Notes: generated by a model from the letters alone, not told the origin. DNA of 64,000 nt from Flavobacterium hankyongi (GCF_036840915.1 NZ_CP085725.1:2852001-2916000), one strand, 5' to 3'. Positions 1-7,582 are shown, numbered from the stretch's first letter. Numbers and translations: made by a program.

Positions 1-531
1 ATAGCAAACAACAAGTATATAAAAATGTACAAAGACCCTAGTAACTTGATGAGTTGGTTCACCATTCTGTTGTTTTTTGTTCAGTTAATTTCGTTTTCTT
101 TCTTTGTTCAGTTGGTGTTGAGTTACTTTGGTTATACCACAAAAACAAACTGGATAACATTTATTCAAATTTTTACCTTTTTAACTTTCTTTGTTTTATC
201 TAAATTCTTAGTAGAAAAAATTATTGCCGCTTCATTTAATATAGAACCCTTTATTGAGCAGTTTAATTTGTTCAAAGTGAGCTATCGAACCTATGTTGGG
301 TTAATGTTGCTTCCAGTTAATATTGTATTGTATTATACTGATTTAATGAATTCTTACGTAATAATCATTGTTTTAGTTGTATTATTGATAATTAACTCAA
401 TAACTTACCTTGTTTCATTGAAGAATTATCAAAATTTATTACTTGGTAAGTTGTTTTATTTTATTTTATATATTTGCGCTCTGGAAATAGCACCGTATTA
501 CTTTATGTATTATGTTATTACAAACAGGTAA
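1..531 (+). CDS. DUF4271 domain membrane protein (5' partial)
   Basis: Polytopic membrane protein with about five hydrophobic segments (residues near 8-35, 40-62, 88-108, 112-132 and 138-160, counting from the Met at 25). The frame stays open to the first base of the window, so the gene very probably starts upstream. The Met at 25 is internal or a minimal start. The hydrophobic profile and the position directly in front of hemD fit the DUF4271 family of Bacteroidota, whose function is unknown. The stop lies 21 bases before the likely hemD start, so the two are probably co-transcribed. The family call rests on context and general character, not on a catalytic motif. Confidence 0.7.
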   Translation: MANNKYIKMYKDPSNLMSWFTILLFFVQLISFSFFVQLVLSYFGYTTKTNWITFIQIFTFLTFFVLSKFLVEKIIAASFNIEPFIEQFNLFKVSYRTYVGLMLLPVNIVLYYTDLMNSYVIIIVLVVLLIINSITYLVSLKNYQNLLLGKLFYFILYICALEIAPYYFMYYVITNR

Positions 532-552
532 TATTTTTTGAAAATGCCCAAT

Positions 553-1302
553 ATGAAAGTGAAAACAATTTTAGTTTCGCAACCCGAGCCAAAGGTTGAA
601 AATTCACCTTATTTTGACTTGCAAAATAAGCACAAAATAAAAGTTGATTTCAGACCCTTTATTCATGTTGAAGGAGTTCCTGCAAAAGAAGTTAGAGCTC
701 AAAAAATTGACTTAAACAATTTTACTGCAATTATTTTAACGAGTAAAAATTCAGTAGATCATTTCTTTAGAGTAGCTGAAGAGATGCGTTACAAAGTTCC
801 TGAAGATTTACGTTATTTTTGTCAATCGGAAGCTGTGGCTTACTATTTACAAAAGTATGTTGTGTATAGAAAACGTAAAATATATGTTGGTCAAAAAGAC
901 TTTGCAGATATGTCAGCGTTATTCAAAAAATACAAAGACGAGAAGTTTTTACTTCCTGCATCAGATAAATTAAATGCCGATGTTCCTCAAACGCTAAACA
1001 ATCTAAAATTAGATTGGACACCAGGAACTTTTTACAAAACAGTAATGAGTGATTTGTCTGATTTGAAAGATGTGTATTATGATGTTTTAGCATTTTTTAG
1101 TCCAACGGGAATTCAATCATTGTTTAAAAATTTTCCTGATTTTCAACAAAACAATACTCGTATAGCTGTTTTTGGAAGCACTACACAAAAAGAAGCTTTG
1201 GAACATGGATTACGTGTTGATATTATGGCTCCAACACCAGAAGCTCCGTCAATGACAATGGCTTTGGAAAAATATGTTGCTGAAGTAAACAAAGGAAAAT
1301 AA
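553..1302 (+). CDS. hemD: uroporphyrinogen-III synthase
   Basis: Cyclises hydroxymethylbilane to uroporphyrinogen III in cytosolic tetrapyrrole (haem) synthesis. The protein is about 249 aa, the usual length for this poorly conserved family. Typical features are the N-terminal 'ILVSQPEP', the 'IILTSKNSVDHFF' strand-helix in the first lobe and 'VLAFFSPTGIQSL' in the second lobe, followed by 'IAVFGSTTQKEALEHGL'. I chose the ATG at 553, which gives MKVKTILVSQPEP. A TTG at 538 and an ATG at 544 are in frame but add only a few unlikely residues. It follows the DUF4271 gene closely, and a hairpin terminator lies 20 bases after its stop. Confidence 0.88.
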   Translation: MKVKTILVSQPEPKVENSPYFDLQNKHKIKVDFRPFIHVEGVPAKEVRAQKIDLNNFTAIILTSKNSVDHFFRVAEEMRYKVPEDLRYFCQSEAVAYYLQKYVVYRKRKIYVGQKDFADMSALFKKYKDEKFLLPASDKLNADVPQTLNNLKLDWTPGTFYKTVMSDLSDLKDVYYDVLAFFSPTGIQSLFKNFPDFQQNNTRIAVFGSTTQKEALEHGLRVDIMAPTPEAPSMTMALEKYVAEVNKGK

Positions 1303-1321
1303 TTATTATTACATATATAAG

Positions 1322-1346
1322 AATCCCGATTTATCGGGATTTTTTA
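1322..1346 (+). terminator. rho-independent terminator after hemD
   Basis: Stem AATCCCGA (1322-1329), loop TTTA, stem TCGGGATT (1334-1341), then a T-rich run. It separates the hemD unit from the crotonase gene. Confidence 0.8.
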
Positions 1347-1368
1347 TTTTTACTGCAAATTAATCATC

Positions 1369-2127
1369 ATGAGCACAACTGGAACCATTCAAACTACTAT
1401 ACAAAACAAAATAGCTAGAGTTACTTTTAGTCACCCAGCAAGTAATTCGTTTCCTAGCAATCAATTAAAAGCATTGACAGAAGAGTTAAACTCATTAAGT
1501 AATAATGATGAGGTTACTGTGATAGTTCTACAAAGTAAAGGGAATGGTGCATTTTGTGCGGGAGCTTCTTTTGATGAACTATTAGCGGTTAATGACCTTG
1601 AGACTGGGAAACAGTTTTTTAGTGGTTTTGCTAATGTGATTAACGCAATGAGGTCTTGTAAAAAGGTTATTGTAGGTCGAATTCATGGAAAAGCTGTTGG
1701 AGGAGGTGTTGGACTTGCTTCAGCTTGTGATTATGCTTTTGCCACAGATGGAGCATCAATTAAATTATCTGAAATTGCTATTGGAATTGGTCCTTTTGTG
1801 ATTGAGCCAGCAGTTTCAAGAAAAATTGGGAAATCGGCTATGGCAGAAATGACTTTATCTCCAGCCGAATGGAAATCAGCAAAATGGGCATTTGAACATA
1901 AATTATATGCTCAATTATTTGCTTCTGTAGGTGAAATGGATGAAGCATTAGAAAAATTTGTAACTCAATTGGCAACTTATAATCCTGATGCTTTGTATGA
2001 ATTTAAAAAAGTATTGTGGGAAGGAACTGAAAACTGGGATGAATTACTATATGAACGTGCAGCTATTTCAGGAAAATTAGTGCTTTCCGACTTTACTAAA
2101 AACGCTTTAAATGCTTTTAAAAAGTAA
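1369..2127 (+). CDS. enoyl-CoA hydratase/isomerase family protein
   Basis: Crotonase-fold enzyme acting on acyl-CoA thioesters in the cytosol. The oxyanion-hole segments are both visible: 'GAFCAGASFDEL' (about residues 60-71) and 'GKAVGGGVGLASACD' (about 107-121). Of the two catalytic acids of classical crotonase, the first (Glu144 in rat ECHS1, within GGGCE) is replaced by Gly. The second (Glu164) is present in 'LSEIAIGIGP'. This pattern occurs in methylglutaconyl-CoA hydratase-like and other crotonase subfamilies, so the substrate cannot be fixed. The length of 252 aa is normal. It stands alone behind a terminator and converges on arfB with only one base between the stops. Confidence 0.85.
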   Translation: MSTTGTIQTTIQNKIARVTFSHPASNSFPSNQLKALTEELNSLSNNDEVTVIVLQSKGNGAFCAGASFDELLAVNDLETGKQFFSGFANVINAMRSCKKVIVGRIHGKAVGGGVGLASACDYAFATDGASIKLSEIAIGIGPFVIEPAVSRKIGKSAMAEMTLSPAEWKSAKWAFEHKLYAQLFASVGEMDEALEKFVTQLATYNPDALYEFKKVLWEGTENWDELLYERAAISGKLVLSDFTKNALNAFKK

Positions 2128-2128
2128 T

Positions 2129-2530
2129 TTAAAAATCTAATTTCCTTCTATTGTTTTTTATTTCTGAAGTAGATTTTTTCTCTTTTAGACGTTTCTCGAT
2201 AACACTTTTGGGTACTTTAGTGGCTTTTCTTGGCTTTGGTTTTACGAGTGATTTTTCTAAAATATGAAATAATCGTTTCGTTACAATTTCTTTATTTTTT
2301 AGCTGACTTCGGTCTTCGTCACAGTTTAAAATTAAAACAAACCCAGAGGTTAGTTTGCTACTTAGTTTTTGCTTAATAAGCTTTTTTTCATCATCATTTA
2401 AACCTAATGAATTTTCTATAGAAAATGATAAAATAACTTTGCTGGAAACTTTATTTACATTTTGACCTCCAGCTCCACTGCTCCGTACTGCTTTGTATTG
2501 TAGTTCAGTTTGAATAATTTCTTTTTTCAC
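2129..2530 (-). CDS. arfB: alternative ribosome-rescue factor ArfB (peptidyl-tRNA hydrolase, YaeJ type)
   Basis: Rescues ribosomes stalled on mRNAs without a stop codon by hydrolysing peptidyl-tRNA. The catalytic GGQ lies at residues 21-23 in 'SSGAGGQNVNKVSSKV'. The C-terminus is rich in Lys and Arg (from about residue 95), matching the tail that enters the mRNA channel in this family. The length of 133 aa is typical and too short for a class I release factor. The start is GTG (2528-2530), four bases after the stop of the preceding kinase-DUF4301 gene on the same strand. This suggests translational coupling at the end of the operon. Confidence 0.92.
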   Translation of the reverse strand: MKKEIIQTELQYKAVRSSGAGGQNVNKVSSKVILSFSIENSLGLNDDEKKLIKQKLSSKLTSGFVLILNCDEDRSQLKNKEIVTKRLFHILEKSLVKPKPRKATKVPKSVIEKRLKEKKSTSEIKNNRRKLDF

Positions 2531-2534
2531 TAGA

Positions 2535-4640
2535 CTAAATATTTGGTTGATGCGACGATTTCAGTAAATCATTCACCGTTTTTACGGGGTTAAATGTTTC
2601 TAATGGGACTTCAACAAACAAAGTAATCCAGTTGGCCATACTACCATTCCATAAGCCTGGCAATTCATATGCTTTGTATGAAATGCCGTTCTTGCTTTTT
2701 TCAACAACAAAACCGGTTTCAGGATCTGTAAATTCTAGTAAATTAAATTTTCCTCCTTTATAATTTTTTAATCCACAAACTAAATCAACAGGATTAAAAT
2801 GTGTAGATGAATTTAAAATAGCTTTTTGTTGTTTGTTTTTTAAATCGATTTGAGCTGACTCTACAATTTGTAGCGTTGTGTTACCTTTTCGATCTTTTAC
2901 CCAAAAAGGGCCTCCACCTGGCTCATTTTCGTTTTTTACCATTCCGCAAACACGGATGGGACGATCTAAAAATTGTTGTAAAATTTTAATTTGACTCTGT
3001 TCTTTAAATTCGTCAAAATCTGAATTGATTTTTATATGAAGTTCTTTTATAACAAAGTTTTTGATTTCTTCAATTTTATAAGATTCTACTTTTGTATTTT
3101 CTAATGTTTTTAGATAATCAAAAACTTTAGATTGAATTTCTAATAAAATACCTGCTAAGCCTTTTTTGTAAAAAGAAATAATTTCGATGTTGTTATGGCT
3201 AACATTATCTATATTTTTAATAAAAACAATATCAGCATTTCGGTGGTTTAAATTATGAAGAAGAGCACCATGACCACCAGGTCTATATACTATTTTTCCT
3301 TCTTTATTTTTTAAAATTTTACTATTTTCATCTATTGCCAAAGAATCTGTCGAATGCTCTTGAAATGAATAAGACCAATTAAATTTTTTGACAAAATATT
3401 TTTCGGTTTTTTCTATTTCAGTTTCAAAATCGATTGTGTGTTCTTCTGAAATTGTAAAATGAATTTGACCAGAATTTAGACCTGAAGCATAAGATAATGA
3501 TTCTTTAAAATGTTCAACAATAGGGGTTGCAACATAATCATTGTATTTATGAAAAGGTAAAATGGCCTTAGGTTTGTTAAGGAAATTAAAGGCTTTATCC
3601 TCTAAAATGATTTTTATAAACCAATAGTTCTTCTTGTCTTTTGTTAAAGAATTAAAATTGTCAATATTCTTCTTTAGAAATTCATGAACTTCTTTAAAAA
3701 AAGCAAATTTTTCCATTGCTACAATAAAGGTTTCCAAGGCTTGGTTTCCTGAACGATTTATGTAAGCATTTATGGTTTCATTTTCTACATCAAAATCAGC
3801 TAAAAAATCAGAAAGAAATTTGAACATTCTACTTGCAGCTCCAGAGGCAGGCACAAATTTTTCTTTAATAATTTGAGTTGATTTTTTGTCAAATTTAGTT
3901 GTAAAGTTTTCAAAATCAGATGTAGAAAATTGTAAAATTCCATTGCCAATTGAAGCGGATTCTTCCAATTGGATTTTATTTACTCCTTTTTTTATGGAAT
4001 CAATTTGACGAAAGATTAAATCGAAGCTTTTTTTTTGATTATAAAGTGCTATAAACTCATGACTTGTTAATCCCGCTTTTAAAGCCTTTTGCAAATCAAG
4101 AATAATTTTTGAGGCTTTTTCTAAACGTTCAATTTTGTTGCCGTTGATTTGGATAAATGGTTTGTTGTAGTCTATCAAATTTTGTTTGAAAACTTCAAAT
4201 GAGTTGTCTCTGTATTCTTGACTATCACGTAATCCATCAGCTTCCCAAGGAACATCTTTATCGGTAAGAAAGTATAAATCATAATGATGTGATCTTGCAG
4301 CTTCCTCAAGCTCCTTTGAACAATGATTATAATATATATCCGAATAAACTTTGGTTACCAAAGCATTAGTATCACAAAATAAAAATTCTTTTGAGTTTTC
4401 AAGTGCTTTGTTTTCAAGTGCCGTTTGACCAATTGCGATTGGTAATAAATCTTTTTCTTCACAATCACGACCTTCTTTAATCTTGATTTCTTCTAGAAAA
4501 TCTCTTGCAAATTCAGGAATCCAAACAGTGTTAAAATGTTCTGCCAACTGACGAGCAAGAGTAGTTTTACCCGTGCTTTCAGGTCCGTAGGTAGTTATTC
4601 TAAGGATGTTTGTGTTTTTTTGTCTAAGATTTTCTTCCAT
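2535..4640 (-). CDS. NadR-type nucleotide/nucleoside kinase fused to DUF4301
   Basis: Two-domain protein of 701 aa from the ATG at 4640. Residues 12-185 are a P-loop kinase of the NadR ribosylnicotinamide-kinase type: Walker A 'GPESTGKTT' (19-27), 'PEFARDF' (42-48), 'CDTNALVT' (89-96) and a lid 'DVPWEADGLRD' (129-139). From about 191 to the end it is a DUF4301 protein: 'VPASGAASRMF' (263-273), 'KAILPFHKYNDYVATPIVEH', 'PGGHGALLHNLN' and 'NEPGGGPFW'. These motifs recall nucleotidyltransferases. The gene overlaps pnuC by 46 bases, so the kinase half likely phosphorylates nicotinamide riboside imported by PnuC. A longer frame to 4715 is open, but the first 25 residues are unlike the family. The role of DUF4301 is unknown. 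Confidence 0.83.
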   Translation of the reverse strand: MEENLRQKNTNILRITTYGPESTGKTTLARQLAEHFNTVWIPEFARDFLEEIKIKEGRDCEEKDLLPIAIGQTALENKALENSKEFLFCDTNALVTKVYSDIYYNHCSKELEEAARSHHYDLYFLTDKDVPWEADGLRDSQEYRDNSFEVFKQNLIDYNKPFIQINGNKIERLEKASKIILDLQKALKAGLTSHEFIALYNQKKSFDLIFRQIDSIKKGVNKIQLEESASIGNGILQFSTSDFENFTTKFDKKSTQIIKEKFVPASGAASRMFKFLSDFLADFDVENETINAYINRSGNQALETFIVAMEKFAFFKEVHEFLKKNIDNFNSLTKDKKNYWFIKIILEDKAFNFLNKPKAILPFHKYNDYVATPIVEHFKESLSYASGLNSGQIHFTISEEHTIDFETEIEKTEKYFVKKFNWSYSFQEHSTDSLAIDENSKILKNKEGKIVYRPGGHGALLHNLNHRNADIVFIKNIDNVSHNNIEIISFYKKGLAGILLEIQSKVFDYLKTLENTKVESYKIEEIKNFVIKELHIKINSDFDEFKEQSQIKILQQFLDRPIRVCGMVKNENEPGGGPFWVKDRKGNTTLQIVESAQIDLKNKQQKAILNSSTHFNPVDLVCGLKNYKGGKFNLLEFTDPETGFVVEKSKNGISYKAYELPGLWNGSMANWITLFVEVPLETFNPVKTVNDLLKSSHQPNI

Positions 4641-5227
4641 TCTAGATAAGCTAGTACTGCTAATATTGTGAAAATTACATATTGGAGTGCAAAGATATAA
4701 AGTTCTCGGTACCAAAAGATAGGAACTACTAATAAATCACCTAATATCCATAACGTCCAGTTTTCAATTTTCTTTAAAGCCATGTACCACATTGCAGTAA
4801 AAAAAACAGATGTCGTGAAAATGTCAATCCAGTTATTTGGTTTTATTTCTACCCCAAAAACTGTGTAAATTAAAAAGCAAATGAGTCCAGTAAGTATAAA
4901 CATACCAGCTCCAATAAATTTTTCTTTGTTGTTTGTGCGTGTGATTTGTAAGTTGTCTTCGTTTGAATTTCCAAATTTTGTCCACTTATACCAACCAAAA
5001 ATGCTCATTATGGTGTAATAAATATTTATACTCATATCTGCCAAATATTGAGCCTTAAACATTACATAGACAGTTAATATAGTTGCAATAATTCCTGTAG
5101 GAAAAACTAAAAAACTTTCTTTTTTAGCATACCAAACACTTAAAATGCCAAATATGAAGGCAATTGACTCTAGCCAGATTTGCCAAGAAGGTACATTTTG
5201 GTACTGAGATAAAATTTGATCTATCAT
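4595..5227 (-). CDS. pnuC: nicotinamide riboside transporter PnuC
   Basis: Inner-membrane facilitator of the PnuC family that takes up nicotinamide riboside (some members take thiamine or riboflavin precursors). The protein is 210 aa with about seven hydrophobic segments. Family landmarks are the Trp-rich 'WLESIAFIFGILSVWYAKKE', 'IYYTIMSIFGWYKW' and the C-terminal 'WTLWILGDLLVVPIFWY'. The start overlaps the stop of the GGGP synthase gene by 4 bases (5224-5227), and the end overlaps the NadR-type kinase by 46 bases. Transport followed by kinase trapping suggests NAD salvage. I saw no thiamine or other riboswitch in front of the operon. Confidence 0.9.
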   Translation of the reverse strand: MIDQILSQYQNVPSWQIWLESIAFIFGILSVWYAKKESFLVFPTGIIATILTVYVMFKAQYLADMSINIYYTIMSIFGWYKWTKFGNSNEDNLQITRTNNKEKFIGAGMFILTGLICFLIYTVFGVEIKPNNWIDIFTTSVFFTAMWYMALKKIENWTLWILGDLLVVPIFWYRELYIFALQYVIFTILAVLAYLEWKKILDKKTQTSLE

Positions 5228-5934
5228 TGATTAAAGAAGTTAGTATCGTTTTCAAAAGCTGTTCCTATAACAACCAAATTGGCTCCTGCTGTAAAAGCTT
5301 CATCAATTGCTTTTTTAGAACGAATTCCTCCACCAACAATTAACGGTATGTTAAGACTTTTAGATACTTTTTCGATTATTTCAAAAGGGACAGGTTTTTC
5401 GGCGCCACTGCCAGCTTCTAGATAGATTAGTTTTTTACCTAAATATTCCCCAGCTTTTGCAGTTTTGTAAGCCAAATTAATGTCGTTTCGCTCAATAGGA
5501 ATGGTTTGACTAACGCGTTGTACGGCTGTTTCTTTTCCTCCGTTAATTAAAATATATCCAGTTGGAATGATTTCTAAATTAGAGTTGTGTAAAATTTCTA
5601 CTGAATTAATGTGATGTTCTATCAAAAACTCAGGATTTCTCCCAGATAATAAACTTAAAAAAAGTAATCCATCAGCATGGTGTGAGATTTGAGAAGGATG
5701 TCCAGGAAAAATTATGATAGGCAGTTGGGTGTACTTTTTTAAATCAATAACAAAAAGATCCATCACATTTTCAGCCACAATACTTCCTCCAACAAGAATA
5801 TGAGTCGCTGGTGATTGTTTTATTTTTTCGGATAATGAAGGAATCTCGGATAAAGTAATTTTATCAGGATCAATTAATATTGCAAGTAGTTTTCGCTTTT
5901 CTTTTTTAGCTAATATGATTTGCTGGTAAATCAT
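5224..5934 (-). CDS. geranylgeranylglyceryl phosphate synthase family protein (GGGPS group II)
   Basis: TIM-barrel prenyltransferase that joins a polyprenyl diphosphate to glycerol-1-phosphate to make an ether lipid. Visible motifs are 'LIDPDK' (20-25), 'HILVGGS' (about 44-50), 'IIFPGHPSQI', 'YLEAGSGA', 'IVGGGIRSKKAI' and 'VVIGTAF'. These phosphate-binding loops match the archaeal-type GGGPS family, and Bacteroidota carry group II members. The length of 236 aa is usual. It heads a four-gene overlapping operon (this gene, pnuC, kinase-DUF4301, arfB). A weak promoter-like TATTTTTA with ATTG about 22 bases upstream lies in the 5935-6000 region. The physiological product in bacteria is uncertain. 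Confidence 0.88.
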   Translation of the reverse strand: MIYQQIILAKKEKRKLLAILIDPDKITLSEIPSLSEKIKQSPATHILVGGSIVAENVMDLFVIDLKKYTQLPIIIFPGHPSQISHHADGLLFLSLLSGRNPEFLIEHHINSVEILHNSNLEIIPTGYILINGGKETAVQRVSQTIPIERNDINLAYKTAKAGEYLGKKLIYLEAGSGAEKPVPFEIIEKVSKSLNIPLIVGGGIRSKKAIDEAFTAGANLVVIGTAFENDTNFFNQ

Positions 5935-6021
5935 TTTTTATCTTAATCTGTTGTAAAAATAGCTTTTTTAAATTTAATTTTTTCAATTGAAAGGGTTGCA
6001 AGCAAAATACTTTTTCAAATA

Positions 6022-6033
6022 TGATTTTAATCA
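6022..6033. promoter_or_regulatory. Crp/FNR-family-like operator palindrome
   Basis: TGAT-TTTA-ATCA at 6022-6033, embedded in the perfect palindrome ATGATT-TT-AATCAT. The half-sites match the TGAT-N4-ATCA core of Crp/FNR-type regulators. Its centre lies about 41 bases upstream of the transcription start predicted from the -7 element at 6058-6065. That is the spacing of a class II activator site. Binding is inferred. Confidence 0.5.
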
Positions 6034-6057
6034 TAAAAACACATTGAAAATCAGTAG

Positions 6058-6065
6058 TAATTTTG
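6058..6065 (+). promoter_or_regulatory. -7 element of the small-membrane-protein/truncated-haemoglobin operon
   Basis: TAATTTTG matches the Bacteroidota TAnnTTTG box, 22 bases before the ATG at 6088. No TTTG -33 element occurs at the normal distance. This fits a promoter that needs the activator site at 6022-6033. Confidence 0.5.
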
Positions 6066-6087
6066 ATATATAAAAAAAATAGAAATC

Positions 6088-6375
6088 ATGACATTATATC
6101 AAAAAACATTTCAAGACTTCGAAAGAGGATATTTAGGATTTACAACTTTAGCAATTATTGGACAAAGTTGTTTGGGCGGAGCCGCAGCGATGTATATTTT
6201 ACAAAATGGGGTTTCACTTTTTCAAATGATACAGCTTACAATGGTGGTTTTAGCATGTAGCTTTGTTAATGGTGCAATTTTATCTCAGCAAAAGCACAAA
6301 CTAGTTTTCGATTTAATTATTATTAGTGTTGTAGTTAGTGTACTTACTATATTGTTAAATACAACCATATTATAA
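6088..6375 (+). CDS. small three-helix membrane protein of unknown function
   Basis: The protein is 95 aa with three hydrophobic segments (about residues 16-37, 43-63 and 72-93) and a short charged N-terminus 'MTLYQKTFQDFERGYLGF'. I recognise no domain. Its stop and the haemoglobin start share one base (TAATG), so the two are translationally coupled. A TAATTTTG box and a Crp/FNR-like palindrome precede it. The coupling to a truncated haemoglobin suggests a role in oxygen or nitric-oxide physiology, but this is inference from context only. Confidence 0.75.
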   Translation: MTLYQKTFQDFERGYLGFTTLAIIGQSCLGGAAAMYILQNGVSLFQMIQLTMVVLACSFVNGAILSQQKHKLVFDLIIISVVVSVLTILLNTTIL

Positions 6376-6773
6376 TGAAACACGACGTTTGTAATAGAAA
6401 TGATTTGTCACTATTATTGGATGCTTTTTACACAAAGATTAGAGCTAATGAGGAAATAGGTCATTTTTTTAATGAATCAATACAAGATTGGGATAGCCAT
6501 TTAGAAAAACTAACTGATTTTTGGGAGAATAACCTTTTTGCTGTTAGAAAATATTATGGCAATCCAATAAAAGTTCACGTTGAAGTTGATGAAAACTTTA
6601 ATCATACAATTAATCCAAATGTTTTTGGGCTGTGGTTAAATTTATGGTTTGAAACACTCGAAGAGCTTTTTGAAGGTGAAAATGTCGAAATATTAAAAAG
6701 ACGTGCTCGTAAAATGGGAACTGTACTTATGGTTAATATTTTTGAGAATAGAGGAATAGTAAATCAAGAATGA
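6375..6773 (+). CDS. group III truncated haemoglobin
   Basis: Small haem protein of the 2-on-2 globin fold, about 132 aa. Alignment by eye with Campylobacter Ctb places the proximal histidine F8 at His68 ('GNPIKVH'). The group III G8 tryptophan is Trp87 in 'VFGLWLNLWFETL'. The B-helix 'LLLDAFYTKIRANEEIGHFF' and 'DFWENNLF' also fit. Members bind O2 and NO, and several are induced under nitrosative stress. It is coupled by a TAATG junction to the 95-aa membrane protein. Its last 10 bases overlap the 3' end of the convergent phosphopantetheinyl transferase gene. Confidence 0.88.
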   Translation: MKHDVCNRNDLSLLLDAFYTKIRANEEIGHFFNESIQDWDSHLEKLTDFWENNLFAVRKYYGNPIKVHVEVDENFNHTINPNVFGLWLNLWFETLEELFEGENVEILKRRARKMGTVLMVNIFENRGIVNQE

Positions 6774-7390
6774 GAGGCGCAAACCAGAATGTAGTTTTCG
6801 GCTTCTTCAAAAGAAACATCAAAATTTTCAATGCAGGAATTAAAATGTAATTCTGCTTTGCATTTTTTGTCAGATAATGAAAAGGGCTTTTCAAAAATGT
6901 GATCGGGAAAGCTTATTCCAACTTCATTTTTTATTTTAAAAATAGCCTCTTTGGTTCCCCAAATCACAGTGGCTTTTTTCATTTGATCAACTTCAGAAAG
7001 ATTTTCTAAATGCCACATTTCCATGAAACGAGGAGCAATGCGCAATACTTTTTCCTTGACCTGTTCAATGTCAATACCAATATTTTGATTGCTTAAGGCA
7101 ATAGCAGAAAAATCGAACGAATGAGAAATTGAAATGTGTTTGCCGTCTTTTAAGTGTGGTTTGCCAAGTTTGTCATAAATCAAATCAAAATCGTTATAGC
7201 CACAATGTTGAAGAAGCATTCTAATGCTTAAAAATCCTTTTTGATGACTTTCTGATTTCATTTTTTCCATCCTAGCTAAAGAGGTGTCTTTTAAAGAAAC
7301 TTGGCAAAATAATTCGTTATAGTCTTCGGTTATTTTCCAAAGAAAGATTGTAGTATCGTTGTTGATTCGAATTGTTTTGAATAAAGGCAT
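6764..7390 (-). CDS. 4'-phosphopantetheinyl transferase superfamily protein
   Basis: Transfers phosphopantetheine from CoA to a serine of acyl- or peptidyl-carrier proteins. Sfp/AcpT-type motifs are present in order: 'GKPHL' (76-80), 'ISISHS' (86-91), the metal-binding 'GIDIE' (105-109) and 'WGTKEAIFKI' (144-153, the WxxKEA motif). The length of 208 aa is typical of the single-subunit form. The gene converges with the haemoglobin gene, with a 10-base overlap. A REP-like element lies just upstream of its start. The carrier-protein target is not identifiable here. Confidence 0.9.
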   Translation of the reverse strand: MPLFKTIRINNDTTIFLWKITEDYNELFCQVSLKDTSLARMEKMKSESHQKGFLSIRMLLQHCGYNDFDLIYDKLGKPHLKDGKHISISHSFDFSAIALSNQNIGIDIEQVKEKVLRIAPRFMEMWHLENLSEVDQMKKATVIWGTKEAIFKIKNEVGISFPDHIFEKPFSLSDKKCKAELHFNSCIENFDVSFEEAENYILVCASHS

Positions 7391-7401
7391 TGCTTCTTAA
7401 A

Positions 7402-7516
7402 TTAGCCCCGATTGTAGCGGCATCCTTTTAAAATGTTTGTTGAGCACTTCGACAAGCTCAGTGTGACATCAATGAACATTTTAAAAGATACAGCAGAAAG
7501 CGGGAAATAGCTTCTA
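7402..7516 (+). repeat. REP-like intergenic element, copy 1
   Basis: Outer end TTAGCCCCGATTGTAGCGG, then perfect 13-bp arms CTTTTAAAATGTT (7425-7437) and AACATTTTAAAAG (7475-7487). These flank a core CACTTCGACAAGCTCAGTG (7445-7463) and end in GCGGGAAATAGCTTCTAA. Copies with the same ends but different arms lie at 27188-27310 (inverted) and 36864-36932. I saw no coding potential. Confidence 0.75.
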
Positions 7517-7582
7517 AAAATTAAATGCACTGAAAATTAATAGGTTATATTTATTAAACAATTATTAATTATTGCTTAATAA

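Noticed and set aside
4641..4715. Longer N-terminus for the kinase-DUF4301 protein starting at 4715
   Set aside because: The extra 25 residues lie wholly inside pnuC, are Cys/Ser-rich and unlike the NadR kinase N-terminus.
5935..6021. Possible riboswitch in front of the GGGPS-pnuC operon
   Set aside because: The leader is short and AT-rich, without the conserved blocks of thiamine or other vitamin riboswitches.
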